Numbered from the stretch's first letter, positions 34,260 through 46,300 are shown. The stretch is 64,000 nt of DNA from Endosaccharibacter trunci (GCA_024515975.1 JAMSKV010000011.1:62001-126000), one strand, 5' to 3'. The notes: generated by a model not told the origin, from the letters alone. Program-made: numbers and translations.

Positions 34260-36041
34260 TCATGCCGGCCTGTCCGCAGTCTCCGCCGGCGCGATCCAGG
34301 GATCGGTGCCGCGCGTCCAGCGATTCTGGAACCGCCAGGCATTGTAGAGAGTCAGGTTCAGACGCCAGAAGGATTGCTGACCGCCCTGGGACTGCCGTTC
34401 CAGGTGGTAGAGACGTGCGCGCCGGTCGACCACGCACTGCTTGCCCATCGCCTGCGCCTTCCGGCACAGATCCACATCCTCGAAATCGCCGATCACATAG
34501 CCCTCGTCCAGGCCGCCGACGGCGCGCGCCAAGGAGGTGGGCATCATCAGGCAGGCGCCAGTGATGGCGTCGGCCGGTGCGATCCCGTCATCGTCCGACG
34601 GGAAGCGGCCCTTGCGCGGATGCAGCGAGAAGGTCCATCCGGCGAACTCGGGCAGGATCTCGTAGGAACAGCCCTCGTGCTGCACCGTCTCGTCCTCGAA
34701 CACCAGCAGCGCGCCCACCACGCCGACATCCGGGCGCGCATCGGCGGTTTCCACCATATGGTCGAGCCAGTCGGGCGTCTTTGGAAACACGTCGGAGTTC
34801 AGGAAGCAGACATACTCGCCGCGCGCGAGCGTCAACCCGACATTGTTGGCCGGCGCGTAGCCCACATTGGCGTCGAGCACCACCAGCCGGAACGGCAGGC
34901 GGAACCGCGCCAGGCAGGATGTGGCCAAGGCCTCGGTAGCCCGCTCCAGATTGGGATCGTCCAGCACATAGATGATCTCGTACTGACGTCCCAAGGTCCG
35001 CGAGAAGAAAGCGAGTTGCAGCTCCATGAAATCGATACGGCCGTAGAGCGGCACGATGATCGTGCAGCGGGGCGCTTCCGGCTGCACGCCCAGGGACATC
35101 TCCCGGTAGCCGACCGGCTTCTGGAGGCGGAACGCGTTCATCGCCTTCACCGCCGGGCCCAGAACATGATCGTAGGCCCGTTCCATCGCCTCGTAGCGAA
35201 GCTCGAGATGGCCCAGAGTGTCCTTGATGGTGTCGATCCCGGGCGAGCGCACCTGCTGGACACGCTTGAAGCCGATATCGCCGTTGACCGTTCTGACCTC
35301 GAAATAGACGATCTCGCCCGCCTGATAGACGCCGGCGGCATAAGCCAGGAATCCGCACAGATCGCTCAAACCGCCGAACTGCTTGGAGAAGCCTTCGCGC
35401 ACGTCCGGGCGGGCGATCGGCACGAAATGGTCCGGATCGATCACGGCGCTGTTGCCGGCGCAACGCAGGCGGATCGATTCGACGCTCTTGAACGGGTCCA
35501 GCATCCAGCCGCGCAGCAACAGCCCGTCCGGCGGGCAGAGGGACGCGGAATCCAGCTCCAGGAACACCGGCGGCTGCAATTGGTCGAGCGTGTCGTGACC
35601 GGCGAAGGCCGGGCGGCTCAGCAGACGCAGCAGATGCGCGCGCCGGCTGGAGCGCATCGCCGTGGAGACCAGCGCCTTGGTGCGGGCGACCCCGTCGGCT
35701 TCCGTGAGATGATCCAGCGGCTCGGACGGGGTGAGACGGAAACTCTGCCCGTGGCGGGTGAGAATGACGTCCTGCAAACCCTCCGCCCGCGTGTTCTCAC
35801 CGGGAACGAACAGGATCAGCCCGTAGCCGATCTTGCGCACGTCGGCACGGGGAAAGGTGATCACCACGGCATCGCCGCTGATCGTCTTCTCGCCGAGTTC
35901 CAGCGCGCAATGCGGCGCCTCGTCCTGATCGTCCCAGCCGAGATCGATCCATCCGCCGGCGAGCCAGCCATCGAGGCTCGGCGCATAGCACAGGAAATCG
36001 ACGCAGCCTTGTGACGTCACCGCTGGAAACATTCCCGACAT
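34260..36041 (-). CDS. Glycosyltransferase family 2 with N-terminal GW domains, pair 1
   Basis: 593 residues. The first ~260 residues hold two beta-sandwich-like modules (GWLAGGWIDLGWDDQDEAPH; GLLLRGWMLDPFKSVESIRL). The GT2 catalytic domain (about 320-560) has CTIIVPLYGRIDFMELQLAF, LDANVGYAPANNVGLTLARG, CFLNSDVFPKTPDWLDHMVE (DxD-like), and GGLDEGYVIGDFEDVDLCRK (the ED acid). It is paralogous to 37494-39233 across the full length; stop overlaps the GT4 alternative start, so the pair is coupled. Confidence 0.88.
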   Translation of the reverse strand: MSGMFPAVTSQGCVDFLCYAPSLDGWLAGGWIDLGWDDQDEAPHCALELGEKTISGDAVVITFPRADVRKIGYGLILFVPGENTRAEGLQDVILTRHGQSFRLTPSEPLDHLTEADGVARTKALVSTAMRSSRRAHLLRLLSRPAFAGHDTLDQLQPPVFLELDSASLCPPDGLLLRGWMLDPFKSVESIRLRCAGNSAVIDPDHFVPIARPDVREGFSKQFGGLSDLCGFLAYAAGVYQAGEIVYFEVRTVNGDIGFKRVQQVRSPGIDTIKDTLGHLELRYEAMERAYDHVLGPAVKAMNAFRLQKPVGYREMSLGVQPEAPRCTIIVPLYGRIDFMELQLAFFSRTLGRQYEIIYVLDDPNLERATEALATSCLARFRLPFRLVVLDANVGYAPANNVGLTLARGEYVCFLNSDVFPKTPDWLDHMVETADARPDVGVVGALLVFEDETVQHEGCSYEILPEFAGWTFSLHPRKGRFPSDDDGIAPADAITGACLMMPTSLARAVGGLDEGYVIGDFEDVDLCRKAQAMGKQCVVDRRARLYHLERQSQGGQQSFWRLNLTLYNAWRFQNRWTRGTDPWIAPAETADRPA

Positions 36042-36112
36042 TGGTTCCGCCGCCTGTTCGTCTCGAGATCATTTCACCATGGAACCCGGCTGCGACCAAC
36101 AGCCGGACCGTT

Positions 36113-37501
36113 TCACCCGATGCCGAAACGCGGCACCGCCCGGGGCGGGGGTGGCGGTTCGGCGACCGCCAATTCCGATGGCGGCAGCGGGTGATGGGGC
36201 GTCTCCGGCAGCACGCGCGCAGGCCGCGTCCCGCCCAGAAGCGCGCGATACAGCGCCAGATGAGCATCGAACGCGGTCTGCCCATCCCACCGTACGGCTG
36301 CCTGCTGGCCTAGCCTGGCAACCTCGCCCGGATCGGCCGCCAGATCGCACAGCGCATCGGCCAGCGCCCGGGCGTTGCCCACGGCGAAATGCGCGCCGGT
36401 GACGCCCGGCTGCACTTTCTCGGCCATGCCGCCGATATCCGAACACAGCACCGGACGACCGTTGCGAAACGCCTCCTGGATGACCACCGGCGAATTTTCC
36501 CACCAGATCGACGGCACCAGAACCAGATCCACGGCCGCCATCAGGCCATCCACAGCCTGATTGTCGTAAGCACCATGAAACGCGATCGTACTGCCGGCCT
36601 GCGCGATCCGCTCCAGGAATTGCTGCTGGTAGGCAGGCGGCTGATTGGTGTGATCGCCATGGATCGAGAACACGATATCGGTGCGCTCGTCGCGTTGCAG
36701 CAGCTCGGCCGCATTCAGCAGCACGTCAATACCCTTGAGCTGCGAGATCTGGCCGAAGAAACCCACCACCAGGCGCCCTGGCCGCGTCGCGCGCGGCGCC
36801 GTCACGGGCCGTGCGTTCGACCGCGGCACGTTCTCGATCACCGCGATCTTCTCTTCCGGGACGCCCCATTCGGCGTAGCGACCGGCCAGAAACCGGCTCG
36901 GCGCGATGACCTGATCGACGTGGTCGAGGAAATGCCGGACATAGAGCTGGCGTAGAAAGAAATCCTGAGGCTCGACCTCCGGAAAGCAGCGCGCGCAGGA
37001 GACCGGATCGGCCCGGAAACACAAGGCGTTGGTCTGTCGCTTCACCATCTGCCCCTGCTGATGGCAGATCGCCAGGAACTCGTGCAGCGTCAGAACCAGC
37101 CGGGCGTCGGGCAGGGTTTCGCGCACGTGGAAGAACGTTTCCATGCCGAAATTGACATAGTGATGCAGATGCACGATCTGCGGATCCACCGCGCGCAGCA
37201 TCGCGCGGAAATCGCGCGGAAACGCCATGTCGCGGTTGGCGAACTTGAAGACATCGAAGTCACCGACCGTGTAGAGGTGGTCGTTTTCCGCGAAAGGCTG
37301 GGTCAGTGCCCGGCCCGCGCGCTGGAACGCACCACCGCGCGCGCAGCCGAGATAATGTGCCGACCAGCCGGGCTCGGCTTCCAGCCGCTCGAACAAGGCG
37401 TGCGAGGCCACCTCGGAGCCGCCATTCTGGACGCGCGGATGACTGTGCGAACCGATCAGCACACGCAAGGGCGCTTCGGTGGACAAGGGAAGATCAGGCA
37501 T
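36113..37501 (-). CDS. Glycosyltransferase family 4, pair 2
   Basis: About 462 residues. Motifs parallel to pair 1: GSHSHPRVQNGGSEVASHAL, VSCARCFPEVEPQDFFLRQL, VVGFFGQISQLKGIDVLLNA, and NSPVVIQEAFRNGRPVLCSD. The ATG 37501 overlaps the upstream GT2 stop by 8 nt. The C-terminal tail (from ~435) is Pro-rich and unlike pair 1. Likely adds a sugar to a polysaccharide repeat, donor unknown. Confidence 0.88.
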   Translation of the reverse strand: MPDLPLSTEAPLRVLIGSHSHPRVQNGGSEVASHALFERLEAEPGWSAHYLGCARGGAFQRAGRALTQPFAENDHLYTVGDFDVFKFANRDMAFPRDFRAMLRAVDPQIVHLHHYVNFGMETFFHVRETLPDARLVLTLHEFLAICHQQGQMVKRQTNALCFRADPVSCARCFPEVEPQDFFLRQLYVRHFLDHVDQVIAPSRFLAGRYAEWGVPEEKIAVIENVPRSNARPVTAPRATRPGRLVVGFFGQISQLKGIDVLLNAAELLQRDERTDIVFSIHGDHTNQPPAYQQQFLERIAQAGSTIAFHGAYDNQAVDGLMAAVDLVLVPSIWWENSPVVIQEAFRNGRPVLCSDIGGMAEKVQPGVTGAHFAVGNARALADALCDLAADPGEVARLGQQAAVRWDGQTAFDAHLALYRALLGGTRPARVLPETPHHPLPPSELAVAEPPPPPRAVPRFGIG

Positions 37502-39233
37502 CCGCACGCACTCCCGCCTCGGCGGCGAGGCGCCGGCCCCAACGCTTCTGGTGCAGCCAGGCATTGTAGAGCGTCACGTTGAGACGCCACGGTTCGGCGC
37601 CGGTGATCTGCGATTTGCGCTCCAGATGGAACAACGACACGTCGTGATCCACGGCGCAGCCGACACCCAGGCCACGGGCGCGCAGACACAAATCGGAATC
37701 CTCGAAATCGCCGATCACGAACGCCTCGTCGAATCCGCCCAGCGATTCGGCCAGTTCGCGGGTCATCACCATGCAGGCGCCGGTGATCACACGCGCCCGC
37801 ACCAGGCCGGACAGGGCCTCCGGCCTCTCGCCCTTGCCGGGATGGGTCGGAAACAGCCAGCCGCCGAATTCCGGCAGCGGCGCATACTCCATGCCCTGGT
37901 GCTGCACGCTGCCATCCTCGAACAGCAACAGCGGACCGACGATGCCGGTTTCGGGCAGCCGGTCCAGATCCGCCACCAGACGATCGAGCCAGTCGGGCGC
38001 CGTGCCGAACACGTCGGAATTGAGGAAGCACACGGTTCTGCCCGCGGCCAGGGACAGACCGACATTGCACGCCGGCGCGAAACCGAGATTGTCGTTCTGC
38101 AGCCACAGCCGGATCGGCACGCCGAACCGCCGGAAGAGAGTATCAGCGAGATGCGTGGCGGCGCCTGCGGCGGCCGGATCGTCCACCACATAGATCAGCT
38201 CATGCCGATCGCCGAAACCGTTTCCCGCGAACAGCGCGACCTGGACCTCCATGTAATCGAGCCTTCCGTAGAGCGGCACGATCACGGAACAGACCGGCTC
38301 GGCCGGCGCGCGCCCGAACCGGATCTCCCGCCCGTCGCGCTTGCCGGCCAAACGGTCGGCGTTCAGCGCGGTGAGCGTGGGACCGAGACGGTCGAAAACG
38401 GAAGCCACCTCGTCGTAGCGCGGCGAAAGATTGGCCAGGGCGGCGCGAATGGCAACCAGGCCGTGCTGCGCAGACAAACGCACCGGGTGGTAGCCCACAT
38501 CGCCATGGACGGTCTCGATTTCCACGAAGCAGGGCTCGCCCGGCTCGAGACAGTTCTCGGCGGGAAGCAAAAAGCCGCACCGCACCTGACGCGAGCGCAG
38601 ACGATCGCCATGCTTCGCCAGAACATCGGCGCGGTCCAGACGGATCGCCGTATCGATCGCCAGTTTCGTGGAGCGCCCCCCGGAGCGCAGGCGCACCGTG
38701 CGGACGGCATCGGGCGCACTCAGCATCCAGCCGCTCAGCAGCAGCCCGGTAGTCCCGGTCGCGACCGCCTCGTCGATCTGAAACGCCACCTGCCCGTCCA
38801 GACGATCCAGCGTGTCGCGTCCCTCGAAGCCGGAGCGATCCAGCACGGCACGCAGCCGCTCGCCGGACATGCCGGGCGCCACACGCTGCTGACGCATGCG
38901 ATCCAGCAATGCGCGGTTCGCCGTGTGTTCGGTTCCGGCCGTGCTGTCTAGCCGGACCGGCCCGTCGCCGGCCTCGATCTCAACGAACAGAAGGCGGCCG
39001 AGGGCTGGGTCGGAACCTGGCAGATGGATCGCCACGCCACGGCCCTGGCCGCCCAGGTCGTCGCGCAGCGTATGGGCGACCAGCCCCTCGGCCGAGGCAG
39101 TGCCTTTCTCGAAGCCCAGGGAAACGGGGCGGAAGCCCGGGAGACCGTCCGCCGTCTCGATCGGCGCCCAGCCACACAGCAGATAACTGCCGGTCGCTTC
39201 CGAATAACCGTGAATGTCGACGCAGCCGTTCAT
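37494..39233 (-). CDS. Glycosyltransferase family 2 with N-terminal GW domains, pair 2
   Basis: 579 residues; same plan as 34260-36041: two N-terminal modules (GSYLLCGWAPIETADGLPGF; GLLLSGWMLSAPDAVRTVRL) then GT2 domain with CSVIVPLYGRLDYMEVQVAL, CFLNSDVFGTAPDWLDRLVA and GGFDEAFVIGDFEDSDLCLR. Similarity over the whole length and the same order GT2-GT4 show that the pair was duplicated. Divergence between pairs is large, so they probably have different acceptors. Confidence 0.88.
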   Translation of the reverse strand: MNGCVDIHGYSEATGSYLLCGWAPIETADGLPGFRPVSLGFEKGTASAEGLVAHTLRDDLGGQGRGVAIHLPGSDPALGRLLFVEIEAGDGPVRLDSTAGTEHTANRALLDRMRQQRVAPGMSGERLRAVLDRSGFEGRDTLDRLDGQVAFQIDEAVATGTTGLLLSGWMLSAPDAVRTVRLRSGGRSTKLAIDTAIRLDRADVLAKHGDRLRSRQVRCGFLLPAENCLEPGEPCFVEIETVHGDVGYHPVRLSAQHGLVAIRAALANLSPRYDEVASVFDRLGPTLTALNADRLAGKRDGREIRFGRAPAEPVCSVIVPLYGRLDYMEVQVALFAGNGFGDRHELIYVVDDPAAAGAATHLADTLFRRFGVPIRLWLQNDNLGFAPACNVGLSLAAGRTVCFLNSDVFGTAPDWLDRLVADLDRLPETGIVGPLLLFEDGSVQHQGMEYAPLPEFGGWLFPTHPGKGERPEALSGLVRARVITGACMVMTRELAESLGGFDEAFVIGDFEDSDLCLRARGLGVGCAVDHDVSLFHLERKSQITGAEPWRLNVTLYNAWLHQKRWGRRLAAEAGVRADA

Positions 39234-39278
39234 CTGGTTCTTCTTATAAGCCTGTCCGGGCTACGGTCGACAGCCGGT

Positions 39279-40268
39279 TCAGCCCTCGTTGCCGTAGCCG
39301 TTCGGATGCGCTCTCCGCCAATTGATGGCCGTGGATACGATCTCGTCCAGTTCGGTGTAGCGCGGCGCCCAGCCGGTTTCGGCCCGGATCCGGGCGGAGC
39401 TCGCCACCAGGATCGCCGGATCGCCCGGGCGGCGCTCGACGATTCGCATGGGCACGCGTACGCCGCTGACCCGCTCCACGCTGCGGATCACCTCCAGCAC
39501 GGAATGGCCGGTGCCGCTGCCGAGATTGTAGGTGACGCTGCCTTCGTCGAGCCGGCCCAGAGCCGCCAGATGTGCCTGCGCCAGATCGGACACATGCACG
39601 TAATCGCGGATGCAGGTGCCGTCCGGAGTCGGATAATCACTGCCGAACACGACGATCTCGGGGCGCAGACCAAGGGCGGCATCGATCACCAGCGGGATCA
39701 GATGGGTCTCGGGGCGATGATCCTCGCCGGACCTTCCTTCGGCATCGGCCCCGGCGGCATTGAAATAGCGCAGGCAGGCGTAGCGGAGGCCATGGATGCG
39801 ATCGGCCCAGTGCAGGGCGCGCTCGATCATCAGCTTGCTTTCGCCGTAGGGCGAGCCGGGATCGATCCGTGTTTCCTCCGTGATCGGCGTGGTGTCCGGG
39901 TTGCCGAACAAGGCCGCGGTGGAAGACAGGATGAAACGCTTGACGCCATGCCGGACGCAGGCATCGATCAGAGCAAAGCCGAGCCCTGCATTCTCCTGAA
40001 GATAGAAGAAAGGCCGCTGCATGCTTTCGCCAACCAGCGACAGGGCGGCGAAATGCAGCACGCCGTCCCAGCCGCCTTCGGCCAGGACGGCGTCAAGCGC
40101 GGCCGCGTCGGCCAGATCTGCCTCCACCAGCCGGACGGAGCCTGGCAGAACCTCGCGATGTCCCTGACGCAGATTGTCATAGACCACGACCTCGTCGCCG
40201 CGATCGTGGAGCGCCCAGACGACGTTGCTGCCGACATAGCCGGCTCCACCTGTGACCAGGAGTTTCAC
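39279..40268 (-). CDS. galE: UDP-glucose 4-epimerase
   Basis: About 329 residues; interconverts UDP-glucose and UDP-galactose. Start is GTG 40268 with GAGG 5 nt upstream, which places the NAD motif KLLVTGGAGYVGSNVV at the N-terminus; further upstream frame is rejected. SSTAALFGN and the catalytic YGESKLMIERAL are clear; RDYVHVSDLAQAH and RRPGDPAILVASSARI complete the family pattern. It should feed the GT operon downstream. The adhesin gene ends 82 nt upstream on the same strand. Confidence 0.95.
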   Translation of the reverse strand: MKLLVTGGAGYVGSNVVWALHDRGDEVVVYDNLRQGHREVLPGSVRLVEADLADAAALDAVLAEGGWDGVLHFAALSLVGESMQRPFFYLQENAGLGFALIDACVRHGVKRFILSSTAALFGNPDTTPITEETRIDPGSPYGESKLMIERALHWADRIHGLRYACLRYFNAAGADAEGRSGEDHRPETHLIPLVIDAALGLRPEIVVFGSDYPTPDGTCIRDYVHVSDLAQAHLAALGRLDEGSVTYNLGSGTGHSVLEVIRSVERVSGVRVPMRIVERRPGDPAILVASSARIRAETGWAPRYTELDEIVSTAINWRRAHPNGYGNEG

Positions 40269-40350
40269 CGCAGCCTCGCTTTTCCCAACGTTCCGGACAT
40301 CGGAATTATGGCCGAAACAACCGGTCGGGTCGAGGCTGCGGCATTCCCTT

Positions 40351-43300
40351 CTACCGCAGAACCACAGCAGCAGCATCCACATGCGAGAGGCCGAGCAGGG
40401 TGATGGTCGCGCCATCCGACAGGATCAGTCTGGTTCCGCCTGCCACCGCGTTCTGGGTATAGGCCGCGCCATTGCCCGAGCTGGTGGTTCCATAGCCGCT
40501 CAGTTGCAAATGATCCTTTGTGGTGTTGAACCCGCTCACGGTGAGAACGGCACCAGCCGACAATCCTTTGGTGAACGAGAGCAGTTCGGAGCCGGTGCCG
40601 TCGGTCAGCGTGGTATGGGTGGCCCCGACAACGTCGACCGTCTGGGTGCCCGAACCGCCGGTGATGGTGGCGGCGCCGCTGGCGAGTTGGATGTGCGAGG
40701 CGCCCGTTCCTCCGGTGACGCTCATGGCGCCGGTATCGCCGATGATGGTTTCGCCGCCGGCGCCGAGCTTGATCGTCGCCGCGCCGGTTCCGCCATGCGG
40801 ACCATGGATGATGGAGCCGATGGCGCCGTTCACCGTGTCTCCCGCCGCGGAGAAGATGTTGGTGGATTTGTTGTCTGCGCCGTTCAGAACCGTAGCCCCG
40901 CCGCCGATCAGCGTGTCGTTGCCGCCGGCTGCGTTCAGCGTGGTGGCGCCCGTTCCCGCCGTCAGAACCGAGCGACCGCCCGTGCCGGCCGTGAACATCC
41001 CGCCGCCCGCCCCGCCCGATACTGTATCCGCGGCACTGTTGCCGCCGAGGAAGGTGAAGCGATTACTGCCGGACGCGAACACCGAGCCCGAGCCGGCCGA
41101 AATCGTGTCCCCAAGCCCGGCGGACACGGTGTCGATGCCGCTGGAGAGATTGATGGTCTCGCCGCCGGCCGACGTGATCAGATCGTTGCCGGGATTGGTA
41201 TCGGTAAAGGTCAGCGATGCGCCCGACAGAGAAATGTGAAGATTGGCCACCTTGCCATTGGCCGGGGTGAGCATCAGTCCCGCAAGGGCATGGGCGTCAG
41301 CAGCCGTGGTGCCCGAGACCGTGAAGCTGTTGCCGGTCACCGTGCCCCCGCTCGTCGCCCGGAGCGCATCCGCGGTGGTGCCGGTGGAGATGGTGATGGT
41401 GCTGGTCGCGGTCGTGCCGGCGGCGATCTGGGCAGCATTGGCGCCGACCGGGTCGGCCACTTTGACTGCGACCGCCGGATTGCCCACGACGAGGTTGGTT
41501 TGTCCTGAGATGGTTCCTGCGTTGTCTGTGATGGAGAGGTTGAGGGCGGCGTTTCCGCTGGCGCCGGATGCGGGTGTGTATCGGATGGCAGCCAGGCTGC
41601 TGTCGATCTGGGCCTGCGTGCCGACGAGGGTGACGGTCGATCCGTCGGCGGAAACGGTGCTGGCGGCCGCCACCGCGCCCGACAGGGACAGCACGCCCAG
41701 CACCGTGCTGCTGAGTGCCACCGTCGCGGTCAGCACCGTGGCCGCGTTCTCGGCATAGACCTGCGCCACCGCATACGGCGCGATCGCCGCCGTGCCCACC
41801 ACGCTTTCGCTCTTCTGCACCCCCGTCATGATCGCATCCACGGTGCTGCCCACCGTCTCCAGCCCGGACTCAGACGCGCTCGGCGTCAGTCCCAGCGTGG
41901 CCACATAGCTCGCCACCGCAGGCGCCAGCTGGTTGCTGGCGATCACCGTGCTGGTCGGCGAACCCAGCACCAGCACCTGGCTCGGCAGCGTGCCCGCCGC
42001 CTGCAGCTGCGTCATCACGGACCTGGTCTCGTCCATGAACGACCCATCGCCATAGGCGCGCAGCGTCATGGTCGAGCGCAGACCGTTCTGCGTCGCCCAG
42101 GCGATGTCGTTCTCGATCGCCGTCAGCGCCGAGGCGCCGCCCGCCAGAATGCTGTAGGGCGTCACGTCCAGATCGATCCCGCCGCCATACAGCGCCGCCG
42201 CCCGCAGATTGGCCGTCGCCGCGGACGACGAGAAATCCTGGATCCCCGACACCGCGATCGACACGTTCATCATGCCGAACCCGCGCAGCGTGTTCACATA
42301 GGCCTGCATCTCGCTCAGATCGGCAGCGGTGGCGTTGGTCGAGAGCGGCAGGAACAGGCTGCCCTCGGTGGCGCCAAACCCGGATCCCGCCACCAGACGA
42401 CCATAGCCGTTCTGCGTCAGCACGCCCGTGCCCGCGCCCGCGTTGCCCCAGGAAGCGGCCTGCGCCGCCGTGACCGGACCCGTGGCGCTGATCGCGCTCG
42501 ACCCGCTCACCACCACCCCCGACGGCAGCGCCGTGCTCGACAGCGTGTTGGCGGTGCTCGTCGTCTGCGCCAGGATCTGGTTCAGCTGGTTCGCGGCCGT
42601 GCCCGACTGCGCGTTGGCGCCATACACCGCAACCGTGGTGCTCTGGCCCGGCGCCAGCATGTAGTAGCCGTTGCTGTTGTCCGACAGGAACGGCGTGTAG
42701 CCCGCCGCCGTCGGCGTGTTGCCGATCTGGTAGGTGCCGGTCGAATTGCTCAGCACCGTCCCCTCGTAGATGTTCACCGTGCTGTTGCCGGTGTTGGTCA
42801 GCGTCACCGTGCCCCCGGCCATCTCCTGCGCCAGCAGGCTCGGCGCGGAACCGGTGATCGCAGCCCCGCCGATCCCCGACAGCGTCGTGATCGCGTTCGC
42901 CGGAACGTTGCCCGCATAGCCCGCCTGCAGCGCCTCAACCGTCAGCGTGAGCGACCCGCCCGCAGGCACCACGAACGACCCCAATGACCCGTCGCCGCTC
43001 GTCCCCGCCACCCAGTTCGCATTGCCAAGCGCGCTCTGCACCACCTGGAACTGCACGCCAGAGGCCGTCGAGGCGATCGTCCCCACCGGGATCGTCAGCG
43101 ATCCCTTCGTCGTGTTCGAGACCGTGATCGTCTGCTGCGCCACCAAAGGCGTCGCCGTCAGCGTGAACACCCCGGCCGCCGTCCCAGCCCACGCAGTCTG
43201 CAGCGCAGAACCGCCACCGCTCACTACCGTCGAGACAATCCCGTTGTAGTCGTCCACAAGACCAATCGAACCCGTCGAAACCAGCGGCTGCGACACAGAC

Positions 43301-46300
43301 GACGCAGAATACCCAACCTCCGTACCATCCGGAGCACCAACAAAGACCGTCGCCGTCGGAGCAATCGTCAGGGTTTCGGCGGTCACGCGGCCATTGATGT
43401 TCAGGGTCAAGGTCTCGGTCGCCGCCGTTGCGCTCGCCGGAACGGAAACGGTGAGGCCGCGCAACGCCGCCTGAAGCTGGGCCGGAGTGCCGTCATACGT
43501 GTAGGTCAGCCCGTCGGACGACAGCACGCCGACCCCAGCCGGAACCAGCTTGGCGGCACCCGGCGACAAGGTCACGATGATGAAAATGTCCTGGCCGGGA
43601 CTGGTGGATTTGGTGACCGCGATGTCCTGGAACGGCGCGTTGGCCACCAGCGGCGAGATGGTCTGCTTGGCGACAAGACCGCTGACCACGAAATTGGTGG
43701 CCACCGATATGGACAGCGTGCTGGTGACGCTGGTGGTGGCAAGACCGTCACTGATGGTGATGGTTTCGGTCTCATTGCCGCTGGCCGTGCGCGTCGGCAT
43801 GAAGACCAGATAGTCCAGAAAGCTCTGCACGGCGCTGGCCGTGCCCTTGAACGTGGCCGTGCCGCCATCCGCGGAGACGGTCACACCGTTCGCATTCACG
43901 TTCCAGAAGCTGCCGAGGCTCGGGTTGGACAGGCTCACGGTCGCCGATACGAGGGCGCCCTGGGCAGCTGAAACAGTCAGGTTCGGCTGCAAAACCACCC
44001 AGCCATTGACTGATTGGTTGGCCAGGCCGGACACGCTCAGCGGAGCATCCACGACGAGGTTGGTTTGTCCTGAGATGGTTCCTGCGTTGTCTGTGATGGA
44101 GAGGTTGAGGGCGGCGTTTCCGCTGGCGCCGGATGCGGGTGTGTATCGGATGGCAGCCAGGCTGCTGTCGATCTGGGCCTGCGTGCCGACGAGGGTGACG
44201 GTCGATCCGTCGGCGGAAACGGTGCTGGCGGCCGCCACCGCGCCCGACAGGGACAGCACGCCCAGCACCGTGCTGCTGAGTGCCACCGTCGCGGTCAGCA
44301 CCGTGGCCGCGTTCTCGGCATAGACCTGCGCCACCGCATACGGCGCGATCGCCGCCGTGCCCACCACGCTTTCGCTCTTCTGCACCCCCGTCATGATCGC
44401 ATCCACGGTGCTGCCCACCGTCTCCAGCCCGGACTCAGACGCGCTCGGCGTCAGTCCCAGCGTGGCCACATAGCTCGCCACCGCAGGCGCCAGCTGGTTG
44501 CTGGCGATCACCGTGCTGGTCGGCGAACCCAGCACCAGCACCTGGCTCGGCAGCGTGCCCGCCGCCTGCAGCTGCGTCATCACGGACCTGGTCTCGTCCA
44601 TGAACGACCCATCGCCATAGGCGCGCAGCGTCATGGTCGAGCGCAGACCGTTCTGCGTCGCCCAGGCGATGTCGTTCTCGATCGCCGTCAGCGCCGAGGC
44701 GCCGCCCGCCAGAATGCTGTAGGGCGTCACGTCCAGATCGATCCCGCCGCCATACAGCGCCGCCGCCCGCAGATTGGCCGTCGCCGCGGACGACGAGAAA
44801 TCCTGGATCCCCGACACCGCGATCGACACGTTCATCATGCCGAACCCGCGCAGCGTGTTCACATAGGCCTGCATCTCGCTCAGATCGGCAGCGGTGGCGT
44901 TGGTCGAGAGCGGCAGGAACAGGCTGCCCTCGGTGGCGCCAAACCCGGATCCCGCCACCAGACGACCATAGCCGTTCTGCGTCAGCACGCCCGTGCCCGC
45001 GCCCGCGTTGCCCCAGGAAGCGGCCTGCGCCGCCGTGACCGGACCCGTGGCGCTGATCGCGCTCGACCCGCTCACCACCACCCCCGACGGCAGCGCCGTG
45101 CTCGACAGCGTGTTGGCGGTGCTCGTCGTCTGCGCCAGGATCTGGTTCAGCTGGTTCGCGGCCGTGCCCGACTGCGCGTTGGCGCCATACACCGCAACCG
45201 TGGTGCTCTGGCCCGGCGCCAGCATGTAGTAGCCGTTGCTGTTGTCCGACAGGAACGGCGTGTAGCCCGCCGCCGTCGGCGTGTTGCCGATCTGGTAGGT
45301 GCCGGTCGAATTGCTCAGCACCGTCCCCTCGTAGATGTTCACCGTGCTGTTGCCGGTGTTGGTCAGCGTCACCGTGCCCCCGGCCATCTCCTGCGCCAGC
45401 AGGCTCGGCGCGGAACCGGTGATCGCAGCCCCGCCGATCCCCGACAGCGTCGTGATCGCGTTCGCCGGAACGTTGCCCGCATAGCCCGCCTGCAGCGCCT
45501 CAACCGTCAGCGTGAGCGACCCGCCCGCAGGCACCACGAACGACCCCAATGACCCGTCGCCGCTCGTCCCCGCCACCCAGTTCGCATTGCCAAGCGCGCT
45601 CTGCACCACCTGGAACTGCACGCCAGAGGCCGTCGAGGCGATCGTCCCCACCGGGATCGTCAGCGATCCCTTCGTCGTGTTCGAGACCGTGATCGTCTGC
45701 TGCGCCACCAAAGGCGTCGCCGTCAGCGTGAACACCCCGGCCGCCGTCCCAGCCCACGCAGTCTGCAGCGCAGAACCGCCACCGCTCACTACCGTCGAGA
45801 CAATCCCGTTGTAGTCGTCCACAAGACCAATCGAACCCGTCGAAACCAGCGGCTGCGACACAGACGACGCAGAATACCCAACCTCCGTACCATCCGGAGC
45901 ACCAACAAAGACCGTCGCCGTCGAGCCGAGCTCGAGCGTCGTCACATGGCTGCCAATCCCGGACACCGACAGGGTCAGGGCCTCTGTGCCGGCAGCCGTT
46001 CCGACCGGAACGGACACGCCCAGACCGCGCAGGGCGACCTGGGCCTGCGCCGCGGTGCCGGTGAAGCTGAAGGACAAGCCGTTGGCGGAAACACTGCCGC
46101 CGGCGCTCGCCACCAGTTTCGCCGCGCCGCCCGGAAGAGTCGCCGTAACGGAAATCACGCCCGACGGGTTGGCGCTGCTGGACAACAGCACCTTGGCGAA
46201 GGGCAGCGTCTGGCCGATCGAACTGGCGATCATCTCTTCGGGAATGCCGCCCACCGTGAGCTGGGTCGCGGGCGACACGGACAAGGTCGTGGACGCGGAA

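Noticed and set aside
41484-45923. CRISPR or phage-like repeat array
   Set aside because: Repeats are long in-frame protein-coding blocks without spacers of regular size.
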